64,000 nt of DNA from Variovorax sp. ZS18.2.2 (GTDB lineage Bacteria > Pseudomonadota > Gammaproteobacteria > Burkholderiales > Burkholderiaceae_C): contig NZ_JANLNM010000005.1 in NCBI RefSeq assembly GCF_024701975.1, forward strand, positions 124,001 through 188,000, read 5' to 3'. Every line of letters begins with the position of its first letter. The stretch's first letter is position 1. Positions 44,237-51,407 of the stretch are shown here, piece by piece. The notes beneath the pieces are model-generated. The model was not told where the DNA came from and made no database searches. It saw only the letters and a program-made list of their open reading frames with translations. A program made the translations under genes and the position numbers.

Positions 44237-44535
44237 TTGATTTCTCCCTCGAAGGCCACGGGCGTGGCCCAGTAGCGGATGCCGGTGCCGGCAAAGTCGC
44301 GTTGAAAACGCTCGAGCAGCTGGGTCAGGGCTTCTCCGCTCAGCAGGACCTGGATCTGCATGGCTCGGCTGCGGCCCATGACCTGTTCCTGCGCACTCAA
44401 CCGTCCATGGGGCGCGCCGTGGCTGTGAATCTGGACGCTGGTGAAAACCTCGCTGTCTTCGCTCTCCAGCAGAGCGTCGAGCAACTTTTCCTCGACGGCG
44501 GGTGGGCAGATCAGGTTCAGGCAGTACTCATGCAT
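44233..44535 (-). CDS. DUF3240 (PII-like) protein within the RND operon
   Basis: This 100-residue protein contains YCLNLICPPAVEEKLLDALL, SEVFTSVQIHSHGAPHG and the C-terminal YWATPVAFEGEI. The ferredoxin-like alternation of strands and helices is that of the DUF3240 group of PII-like proteins, found beside CzcA-type pumps. It overlaps czcA by 8 bases and czcC by 4 bases, so it is made at a fixed ratio with the pump. It may regulate the transporter in response to metal; this is inferred from the fold and context. Confidence 0.85.
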   Translation of the reverse strand: MHEYCLNLICPPAVEEKLLDALLESEDSEVFTSVQIHSHGAPHGRLSAQEQVMGRSRAMQIQVLLSGEALTQLLERFQRDFAGTGIRYWATPVAFEGEIK

Positions 44536-47500
44536 GACGCACCTCCAGCGTTGGGTCGTCGCGCTGATCGCGCGCGTAGGCGAATCGCAGGTACAGCAGC
44601 GGCAGAAGAATCAGCGTCAGGGCGGTGGCCGTGATCAAGCCACCGATCACCACGATCGCCAGCGGGCGCTGGATCTCGGAGCCCGGGCCGCTGGTGAAGA
44701 GCAGCGGCACCAGGCTGAAGGCGGTGATCGCCGCCGTCATCAGCACCGGCCGCAGCCGCCGTCGGGCACCCTGCGTGACGCAAGTGACCAAGTCATGCCC
44801 TTCGGCGCGCAGCTGGTTGAAGTAGCTCACGAGCACCACGCCGTTGAGCACCGCGATGCCCAGCAGCGCGATGAAGCCGACCGAGGCCGGCACCGACAGG
44901 TACTCCCCAGTGACCCAGAGCCCGACGATGCCGCCCACGAGCGCGAACGGGATGTTGCTGAGCACCAGCAGGGCCTGGCGGACCGACCCGAAGGTCGTGA
45001 ACAGGATGAGGAAGATGAAGCCGATCGCCAGTGGCACCACGAGGGTGAGCCGTGCCGCGGCACGCTGCTGGTTCTCGAACTGGCCACCCCAACTGATGCG
45101 GTAGCCGGTGGGCAGCTTCACCTCGGCCGCCACTTTGGCCTTGGCCTCGTCGACGAAACCGACCAGGTCGCGTCCGGTCACATTGGCGATCACCACGCTG
45201 TAGCGGCTGCCCATCTCGCGGTCGATCTTCACCGGGCCGCTCTCGCGCGTCAGGGTGGCCAAGGTTTCGAGCGGAACGCTCTGGCCATCGGACGTCGTGA
45301 TGCGCAGGGCTGCAAACTCGGCCGGGGAGATCTTCACGCTGTCGGGCCCGCGAATCACGATGGGAATGCGCCGGTTGCCGTCGATCACGGTGCCGGCGCG
45401 CTGGCCCTCGATCTGGACCCGCAAGGCGTCTTGCACGTCTTCCACCGACAGGCCGTAGCGCCCTGCGCTCAGGCGGTCGACGACCACGCGCAGGTACTGC
45501 ACGCCATCGTTCTCGACGGTGTACACGTCCTGGTTGCCTTGCACCGTCTTCATCAGCGTCTCGACCTGGCCCGCCAGCTCATTGAGCTTGTCGAGCTCGG
45601 GGCCGAAGATCTTGATGGCGAGGTCGCCGCGCACGCCGATGATCATTTCGGACACGCGCATGTCGATCGGCTGGGTGAAGCTGTAGCTGATGCCCGGCAT
45701 CTGGTCGAGCACCTCGCGGATCCTCGCGATCAGGGCGTCCTTGTTGGCCATCTTCCATTCGGCGCGCGGCTTGAGCACGAGGAAGGTGTCGGTCTGGTTC
45801 AGGCCCATCGGGTCCAGCCCGATCTCGTCGGAGCCGGCCCGTGCCACCACGCCGGTGATCTCCGGGATCTGGCTCATGAGCGCCTGATGGATCTTGAGAT
45901 CCAGTGCGGCCGTTTCTTCCAGGCTCACCGAAGGCAGCTTCTCGATGCCCACGATGATGTCGCCTTCGTCCATCGCCGGCAGGAAGGTCTTGCCGACCTG
46001 GGTATAGACGCCCGCGGCCGCGGCGAGCATGACGCCGGCCACGATGAACACGACCTTCTGGTGCCCCAGCGCCCACCCGAGCACCGGTTCGTAGAGCTTG
46101 AGCAGCTTTCGCGGCAACCACGGGTCTTCGTGCGCGACCTTCTTCAGCAGGAACGACGACAGCACCGGGATGATCGTGAGCGACAGCACGAGCGAGCTGA
46201 ACAGCGCGAACACGATGGTCATCGCCACGGGCACGAAGTACTTGCCTTCCAGGTCCTGCAGCGTCAGCAGCGGCAGGAACACGGTCACGATGATCAGGAT
46301 GCCGGCGGAGACCGGCACCGACACCTCGCGCACCGAACGCAGCACCACATGCAGCCGCGGCAGCTTGCTGTCCTCCTTCTCGCGACTGATGTGCTGCACG
46401 ATGTTCTCGACCACCACGACCGCGGCGTCCACCAGCATGCCCAGCGCGATGGCCAGGCCGCCCAGGCTCATCAGGTTGGCCGACATGCCGACTGCACGCA
46501 TCAGGATGAAGGTGCTCAACGCGGACAGCGGCAGGATCACGGCGACCGCGACGGCTGCGCGCACATTGCCGAGGAAGGCGCCCAGCAGGACCAGCACGAT
46601 GAGCGTTGCCTCGATCAGCGCGGTCGACACCGTGCCGACGGCCTTCTTCACGAGCTCGGCGCGGTTGTAGAAGACCTTGATCTCCACGCCCTTGGGCAGC
46701 GTGGGCTTGAGCTCCGCGAGCTTCGTCGTCACGCCGTCGACCACTTTCTGGGCATTGGCGCCTGCGAGCCCGAGCACCAGGCCCTCGACCGCTTCGGCCT
46801 TGCCGTCCTTGGTCACGACACCGTAGCGCGTGACGCTGCCGTCGCGCACTTGCGCCACGTCGCCCAGCCGCGCCAGGTTGCCGTCCTTGCGGCTGACCAC
46901 GATGGCGCGCAGGTCGTCCGCGGTCTTGATGTTCCCTTCACTGCGTACCAGCAGCACTTCGCCGCCTTCGCCGAGCCGGCCTGCGCCGTCGTTGCGGTTG
47001 TTGGCTTCGATGGCGCTCTTGAGCTGCGCCGTCGACACACCGAGCGCCGAGAGCTTGACGGGGTCCGGCACCACCTCGAAGCTGCGCACCTTGCCGCCCA
47101 GCGCATTCACGTCGGCGACACCCGGCACGGCACGCAAGGCCGGGCGAATCACCCAGTCGAGCAGGCTGCGCCGATCCTCCAGCGACATCCCGTCAGCCTC
47201 GACGGTGAACATGAACATTTCGCCGAGCGGCGTGGTGACGGGCGCCATGCCGCCGCTGATCCCGGCGGGCAGATCGGCCGAGATGTTGGCCAGGCGCTCG
47301 GACACCTGCTGGCGGGCCCAGTAGATGTCGGTGCCGTCCTGGAAATCCACCGTCACGTCCACCAGGCCGTACTTGGACACCGAGCGCAGCATGCGCTGCT
47401 GCGGGATGCCGAGCATCTCGACCTCGATCGGGCCGGCGATGCGGCTCTCGATTTCTTCCGGCGTCATGCCGGGTGCCTTCATGATGACCTTCACCTGCGT

Positions 47501-47632
47501 GCTGGACACGTCGGGGAAGGCATCGATCGGCAGGTTGCGGAAGGCATACCAGCCAAAACCCGCAAGCAGAGCGGTCGCGAGCAGCACGAACAGGCGCTGC
47601 GACAGCGCGAACTGAACAAGGCGGTTGAGCAT
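44528..47632 (-). CDS. czcA: CzcA/CnrA-type heavy-metal RND efflux transporter (probable Ni/Co)
   Basis: This 1,034-residue pump has twelve membrane helices, LGGLAIALGMLVDAAVVVVEN in the fourth-helix region with the proton-relay Asp/Glu, and GSDEIGLDPMGLNQTDTFLV in the periplasmic porter part. These features place it in the divalent-metal half of the family, apart from CusA, whose TDPAPMEM motif is different. Neighbours RcnA, NreB and HupE suggest nickel and cobalt. It is preceded by czcB with a one-base gap. The C-terminus overlaps the DUF3240 gene. Confidence 0.93.
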   Translation of the reverse strand: MLNRLVQFALSQRLFVLLATALLAGFGWYAFRNLPIDAFPDVSSTQVKVIMKAPGMTPEEIESRIAGPIEVEMLGIPQQRMLRSVSKYGLVDVTVDFQDGTDIYWARQQVSERLANISADLPAGISGGMAPVTTPLGEMFMFTVEADGMSLEDRRSLLDWVIRPALRAVPGVADVNALGGKVRSFEVVPDPVKLSALGVSTAQLKSAIEANNRNDGAGRLGEGGEVLLVRSEGNIKTADDLRAIVVSRKDGNLARLGDVAQVRDGSVTRYGVVTKDGKAEAVEGLVLGLAGANAQKVVDGVTTKLAELKPTLPKGVEIKVFYNRAELVKKAVGTVSTALIEATLIVLVLLGAFLGNVRAAVAVAVILPLSALSTFILMRAVGMSANLMSLGGLAIALGMLVDAAVVVVENIVQHISREKEDSKLPRLHVVLRSVREVSVPVSAGILIIVTVFLPLLTLQDLEGKYFVPVAMTIVFALFSSLVLSLTIIPVLSSFLLKKVAHEDPWLPRKLLKLYEPVLGWALGHQKVVFIVAGVMLAAAAGVYTQVGKTFLPAMDEGDIIVGIEKLPSVSLEETAALDLKIHQALMSQIPEITGVVARAGSDEIGLDPMGLNQTDTFLVLKPRAEWKMANKDALIARIREVLDQMPGISYSFTQPIDMRVSEMIIGVRGDLAIKIFGPELDKLNELAGQVETLMKTVQGNQDVYTVENDGVQYLRVVVDRLSAGRYGLSVEDVQDALRVQIEGQRAGTVIDGNRRIPIVIRGPDSVKISPAEFAALRITTSDGQSVPLETLATLTRESGPVKIDREMGSRYSVVIANVTGRDLVGFVDEAKAKVAAEVKLPTGYRISWGGQFENQQRAAARLTLVVPLAIGFIFLILFTTFGSVRQALLVLSNIPFALVGGIVGLWVTGEYLSVPASVGFIALLGIAVLNGVVLVSYFNQLRAEGHDLVTCVTQGARRRLRPVLMTAAITAFSLVPLLFTSGPGSEIQRPLAIVVIGGLITATALTLILLPLLYLRFAYARDQRDDPTLEVRHA

Positions 47633-47633
47633 G

Positions 47634-48761
47634 TCAGTTGCTTCCGCTCTTGCCGAGCCATGCCGCCTTCAGTGCGATCACGGAGCCGGTCGCCACCTGC
47701 TGGCCAGCACGCAGATTGCCTGTGACCTGGACCGACTGACCCGCGCTGGAGATGACATTGACCGGCTGCGCGACGAAGCCCTTTTCGGTTCGGACGAACA
47801 CGTAGGCCTTGTCGTCCTGACGGGCAATGGCCGACAAGGGCAGCGCCCAGCCGGCGGTGTTCTCCGCGAACGGGACCTTGACCTGCACGACTTCGCCCGG
47901 GCGCAGCAACTCACCACCACCCACCACCCGAGCGCGCAGCGTGACCGTCTGGTTGTCGCTCACCATGGCACCGACCGACATCGGCGTTGCGCTGGCTTCG
48001 CGCCCGACCACCGTGATCGAGCCGGCGGTCTTGCTCGAGAGCGCCTGCTGTTGGCGATCGGATGGGATCTGGATGTCGAGCCAGAGCTGCGCCGTGTTGA
48101 CCAGGCGCAGCAGGGAGTCCGACCCTTGCACGCGTTGTCCAGCCTTCACGTCCAGGCCGACGACTGTTCCGGCGCTTCTGGCCCGCACGATGAGGCCATC
48201 CTGCAGGTTGCCAGCGTCTCCCATCTTGCGGATGGCTGCGGGATCGACCCCGGCGAGGCGCAAGGAGGCTTCTGCAAACCGCAGGCGGGCCGCGGCCTCC
48301 TGATTCGCTGCATTGGCTTCCTGGACACGCCGCTCGGGAATGATCCCCTCGGAGAAGAGCTGTCGCTCGCGCGCCGCCGTCTGGCCGGTCAGCCTGGCCT
48401 TGCTGGCAGCTTCCAGCAGCTTGAGCTGCAGGTCGCCGTACTCCGGGCTGCTCAGGCGCAGCAGCGGTTGGCCGGCCTTGACGGGCTGTTGCTCGTCGAC
48501 GAGGAGTTCTTCGACCCGTCCACCGAACGGGGCGCTGATGACCTGGTTGCCGCTGGGGGGCACCACCACGCGGGCGGGATAGGCCATGCCGCTGATCGCC
48601 GATGGCTTTTCCAGCGGCGCAAGCGTGATGCCGAGGGCTTGCATCTGTGCGGCGGACACCGGGAATTCGGCGGTCGATGGCGTCGCCGCAACGGCGCTGG
48701 CCACCATGAGAAAACTGGACGCGCAGCCGAGCGCGGCGCGGCGGGCGAGCAAATAGAACAT
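47634..48761 (-). CDS. czcB: CzcB-type periplasmic adaptor
   Basis: The product has 375 residues with a signal peptide (AALGCASSFLMVASAVAAT), a barrel-lipoyl segment (ISAPFGGRVEELLVDEQQPVKAGQ, here in parts), an alpha-hairpin and a C-terminal membrane-proximal domain. It links CzcA to CzcC. The His-rich N-terminal extension found in classical CzcB is absent, as in CnrB/NccB. GGAGTTTCT stands before the ATG at 48,761, which is preferred over the frame start at 48,845. Confidence 0.88.
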   Translation of the reverse strand: MFYLLARRAALGCASSFLMVASAVAATPSTAEFPVSAAQMQALGITLAPLEKPSAISGMAYPARVVVPPSGNQVISAPFGGRVEELLVDEQQPVKAGQPLLRLSSPEYGDLQLKLLEAASKARLTGQTAARERQLFSEGIIPERRVQEANAANQEAAARLRFAEASLRLAGVDPAAIRKMGDAGNLQDGLIVRARSAGTVVGLDVKAGQRVQGSDSLLRLVNTAQLWLDIQIPSDRQQQALSSKTAGSITVVGREASATPMSVGAMVSDNQTVTLRARVVGGGELLRPGEVVQVKVPFAENTAGWALPLSAIARQDDKAYVFVRTEKGFVAQPVNVISSAGQSVQVTGNLRAGQQVATGSVIALKAAWLGKSGSN

Positions 48762-48841
48762 AGAAACTCCACGAGAAAGCGATCCCGCCGCGCAGTCAGG
48801 CGACGAGGAGAAGGCAGCGCCGCAATGGCGCCGCCAGGGCT

Positions 48842-49330
48842 TCAAACGTGGAGCGAGGGCGGCGCGCGGCCGTCAGGAGGAACGGTTCGGAACAGCGGGA
48901 TGGGCACCCGCTCTCGACCAGGGCGCCAGCGCACGAGCGCTTCGGCCACGGGCTGCGTGATGAGCCCGAACAAAACGAACAGCGGCACAAGCGCCAGAAG
49001 CTTCGGCGCGGAGTCTGGGCTGGCGAGTTGGATCGGGGTGCCTTGCAGCGCCGACATCGAATGCCCACCACCGTGATCCGCGTTGTCTGAATCGACATGC
49101 AGCGAAAGCTCATCGGCTTGAGCCGATTGCTCGAAGGACGAGTGACCCACATCCAACTGGCCGGCGTGGCTCGAGTAGCCCTCGGGGCCGCTTTCGTGGT
49201 GATGCGCGTGGAACGGCGAACTGATCAGATCCACGGCGATGACCAGCACCAGCAACCAGCGCACGAGCAGCATCACCCCGACCTTGAGAGGGGCGACCGA
49301 CTCCGACAGCTGGAAGGCGCGCGCGGTCAC
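48842..49330 (-). CDS. CzcI/CnrX-like His-rich membrane protein
   Basis: This 162-residue protein has a membrane segment (GVMLLVRWLLVLVIAVDLI), then a His-rich periplasmic part (FHAHHHESGPEGYSSHAG, ADHGGGHSM) and a second membrane segment (LLALVPLFVLFGLITQPVAE). The placement between the sensor gene and czcB, and the His clusters, suggest a metal-binding accessory protein. I recognise no named family. It overlaps the sensor gene by 4 bases, showing that the regulator and pump form one operon. Confidence 0.7.
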   Translation of the reverse strand: MTARAFQLSESVAPLKVGVMLLVRWLLVLVIAVDLISSPFHAHHHESGPEGYSSHAGQLDVGHSSFEQSAQADELSLHVDSDNADHGGGHSMSALQGTPIQLASPDSAPKLLALVPLFVLFGLITQPVAEALVRWRPGRERVPIPLFRTVPPDGRAPPSLHV

Positions 49331-49602
49331 AGGTATTTCGTGATGTCTTTGAATTCGGCGATGGCCGTGCCGAAATCGCGAGGCGACTTGGCGATCTCTT
49401 CGAGGCAGTGATCCAGGTGATCATGGATCAACAGTTTCTTGGCCGCGCTGATCGCCTTCTCAACCGCGTGCAACTGCTGCGCAATGTCCGCGCAGTCGCG
49501 CCCGCTCACCATCATCTCGATGACGTTTTGCAGGTGCCCGTCTGCGCGCTTCAGGCGCTTGACGAGATCCGGGTGACTTTGGTGGAGGTGTTCGCCGTGC
49601 AC
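49327..49602 (-). CDS. CsoR/RcnR-family metal-sensing repressor (InrS-like ligand set)
   Basis: This 91-residue all-helical repressor begins with a GTG at 49,602. Ligand positions by spacing are Cys37, His62 and Cys66 (GRDC, IHDHLDHC), the C-H-C set of CsoR and of the nickel sensor InrS; E. coli RcnR would have His in place of Cys66. Its N-terminus is His-rich (MHGEHLHQSH), as in Ni/Co sensors. The surrounding genes point to nickel or cobalt rather than copper. It probably represses its own operon and rcnA through ATCC-N9-GGAT sites at 49,608 and 38,867. Confidence 0.88.
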   Translation of the reverse strand: MHGEHLHQSHPDLVKRLKRADGHLQNVIEMMVSGRDCADIAQQLHAVEKAISAAKKLLIHDHLDHCLEEIAKSPRDFGTAIAEFKDITKYL

Positions 49603-49605
49603 ATC

Positions 49606-49626
49606 GCATCCTATCAGGGGGGATGC
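49606..49626 (-). promoter_or_regulatory. G-tract operator (ATCC-N9-GGAT) overlapping the sensor-gene ribosome site
   Basis: GCATCC and GGATGC form perfect 6-bp arms around nine bases including a G-run (plus strand TATCAGGGG). The site begins 4 bases before the GTG start, so repressor binding would block transcription start or the leader. It shares ATCC-N9-GGAT with the rcnA promoter. Confidence 0.65.
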
Positions 49627-49740
49627 GGAAGGGGCAAAGGAGGCACGCGTTGCGAAGGGGAATTTGTCGTGGCGCGGGGCCTCTCACCGACATGGCGAGC
49701 CAGAGTCCTTCTTGTCTCTTGCCCGCCCGGAATCGACGAC

Positions 49741-49866
49741 TCAGTGGCAGTGCCTGGTGCCAGTTGCCTTTTCCTGATGGCAGCCGTTCTTGTCCGTACC
49801 GCCGGAATGAGCCCAGGCGCCAACGCTCAGCACCAGAGCGACCAATGCGAATGCGATCTTCTTCAT
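49741..49866 (-). CDS. Very small exported His/Cys protein (YHYH-type)
   Basis: This 41-residue product is MKKIAFALVALVLSVGAWA (signal peptide) followed by HSGGTDKNGCHQEKATG and TRHCH. The H-SGG-x-x-x-x-GCH...HCH pattern is that of small YHYH/excalibur-like proteins thought to bind a metal ion. GAGGAGAACGAA precedes the ATG at 49,866. It is too short for normal ORF thresholds. It lies alone between the Ni/Co sensor and the transposition module, and after signal cleavage would have an N-terminal His ideal for metal binding. Confidence 0.72.
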   Translation of the reverse strand: MKKIAFALVALVLSVGAWAHSGGTDKNGCHQEKATGTRHCH

Positions 49867-50230
49867 TTCGTTCTCCTCACCCCAAAGCGGGCAAGGTCAG
49901 TTTCGACGGATGTCAAAAAATGTTAGTGAGGGTTTGCCAGCAAGCTGGCTGCTGAGCACCGCCACGACGCGCATCTGGGCGAGCTGAGCTTTCGAAGCTT
50001 TGTCTCGGAGACGCGCCGTATCGCGGGCACATGCGTGCACCCCGAACACGGTATTGGCAATGCGCGTACAGCCTGTCGCTGCTGCACCTCTCGTCGGGCG
50101 ACAAGGTGTGGCCGGCGTGGGAGACACGCTAGCCGGCCGTTCGAAAGCGAATCGAAGACCTGCGTTCGAAGGGCTGAAAGCAGCCTGGCCGCCAACGCAA
50201 CACCGGCCCTCACACAGGCATCGCTCCGTA
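49867..50230. other. Gene-poor stretch with no supported gene
   Basis: This 364-base stretch lies between the small YHYH-type gene and the Xre regulator. The only readable piece is a plus-strand frame (50,030-50,130) ending QCAYSLSLLHLSSGDKVWP then AWETR and a stop, which reads like a protein tail but has no body. I support no gene, RNA or repeat here; it may be a scar between cargo and transposition module. Confidence 0.4.
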
Positions 50231-50854
50231 TCAGCTGACTGTTTTCTCCATCACCGAAGCACTCTCAGGCGTTGGCATCGGCGGTGTCGTCAAGGCGCTC
50301 AGGCCGATGGACGACTGCATCCGGAAATGGGTGGCCGCAGCAGAGACGAGTTGACGCCGTCTTCGCTGAGTATCTGCCCCTGTGAGATGTCCGTTGTAGA
50401 GGGCGGCGGTAAGCCCCAGGTCGCGGTGTTCGAGTTGCAACGATTCGATAAAAGCGGCGAATCTTGGCTCCTGAGCCACTTGCTCGAATCGACCGTCACC
50501 CATGACCTGCAGGATCTCAGCAGCCAGGGTGTCGCGCTCGATGATCGCTGAACGGGCGGTCGCGACGACCACCCAAATGGCGTGCAACAGGTCGGCGCGG
50601 TTTCCCTCGTCGAAGAACATGGCGCCGATCCCGCTGATCAACCAATCCACCGATACGTTGAGTTCGCGGTGCACACCCATGAAAAAGTCTGCGCCAGGTC
50701 GCTTGACGCCTCGGGCGATCTCGCTGACATAGCCAGGACTGAGTCCGAGCCGGCGCGCAAGCTCGCCCTGATTCATGTCCATCTCGGCAAGCAAGATGCG
50801 CACGCGGCGAGCCATTTCCACGCCCGCACTTTCTTCTGGCGCTGAAAGAGACAT
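50231..50854 (-). CDS. Xre-family regulator divergent from tnsAB
   Basis: The product has 207 residues. An N-terminal helix-turn-helix domain (MNQGELARRLGLSPGYVSEI, then ARGVKRPG) is of the Xre/Cro type. The C-terminal ~140 residues are helical with no motif I know and could sense a signal or form dimers. The gene points away from tnsAB across a 553-base region that holds two short palindromes next to its own start, so autorepression and control of transposase expression are likely. Xre-type regulators have been described near other Tn7-like elements; whether this one limits transposition is inference. Confidence 0.82.
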   Translation of the reverse strand: MSLSAPEESAGVEMARRVRILLAEMDMNQGELARRLGLSPGYVSEIARGVKRPGADFFMGVHRELNVSVDWLISGIGAMFFDEGNRADLLHAIWVVVATARSAIIERDTLAAEILQVMGDGRFEQVAQEPRFAAFIESLQLEHRDLGLTAALYNGHLTGADTQRRRRQLVSAAATHFRMQSSIGLSALTTPPMPTPESASVMEKTVS

Positions 50855-50862
50855 AGGTTTAC

Positions 50863-50908
50863 ACTGCTGCGCAGTACTCAGGGGAGAACATTTTTCGCCA
50901 GCGCGAAA
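50863..50908. promoter_or_regulatory. Two palindromes upstream of the Xre gene (putative operators)
   Basis: ACTGC-TGC-GCAGT starts 9 bases before the Xre ATG, and TTTCGC-CAGC-GCGAAA lies 18 bases further out. Both are perfect. Their position over the likely transcription start fits autorepression by the Xre protein. Confidence 0.45.
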
Positions 50909-51074
50909 CTTCCATCGATTTACTCCGTAACAGGGTACTGGCGCGAACTAATCCTTGAGGCAGGAGGTTAACCCGTTGCTGCTCTTCTGTGAACGTTGAT
51001 ATTGCCAAACTTCACGCAGGCACGCACGCCCCTGTTCATTTCGTCGATCAACAGATCCTTTTCGCCAAAGAAAA

Positions 51075-51100
51075 CGGCCCGGGGCGGGCACCCCGGGCCG
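51075..51100 (-). terminator. Intrinsic terminator-like hairpin on the minus strand upstream of tnsAB
   Basis: CGGCCCGGGG (51,075-51,084) and CCCCGGGCCG (51,091-51,100) form a perfect 10-bp stem with a 6-base loop. On the minus strand it is followed by TTTTCTTT. It would stop antisense transcription entering from the transposase side, or as a plus-strand structure impede leader transcription into tnsAB. Confidence 0.6.
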
Positions 51101-51407
51101 TGTCAGTGGATACCTGCGCTTAGTAGGAGTTCAGTATCTGCTCCGCGTTCCCGTGCGTCAAGCCGGGCCGCAATGGGGAAGTGCTGCCCCGTCGTTCTGG
51201 GCAGCGCCACTTCGAAACAGCTTCGAGCACAGCCCGGCTTACTTCGAACCGTGGGGGTCCTGCCATGCGACGTCGTTCTTTTCCTCGCCGGCTACGAAAA
51301 GGCGTCCGAGCCGCTTGGCGACACCTTAGCGCCGGAAGGCGGAAACTGTACCGCGCGCAGCCCGGCTCAGGCAGGAGAGAGGCAAAGGCGCATCAGGTTC
51401 AAGCGGC

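Larger units (their letters stand above)
50855..51407. promoter_or_regulatory. Intergenic control region between Xre gene and tnsAB
   Basis: This 553-base region has no gene I can support. It contains ACTGC-TGC-GCAGT (50,863-50,875), TTTCGC-CAGC-GCGAAA (50,893-50,908), related words CAGTAC and GGTACTGGCGCG near 50,933, and a strong hairpin at 51,075. The tnsAB promoter must lie here, but I cannot fix -35/-10 boxes with confidence. A short plus-strand frame at 50,996-51,463 is not convincing as coding. Confidence 0.55.

Noticed and set aside
49867..50230. Small plus-strand frame ending HLSSGDKVWPAWETR as a gene remnant
   Set aside because: It is only about 33 codons long with no ribosome site and no family I can name; not enough for a feature call.
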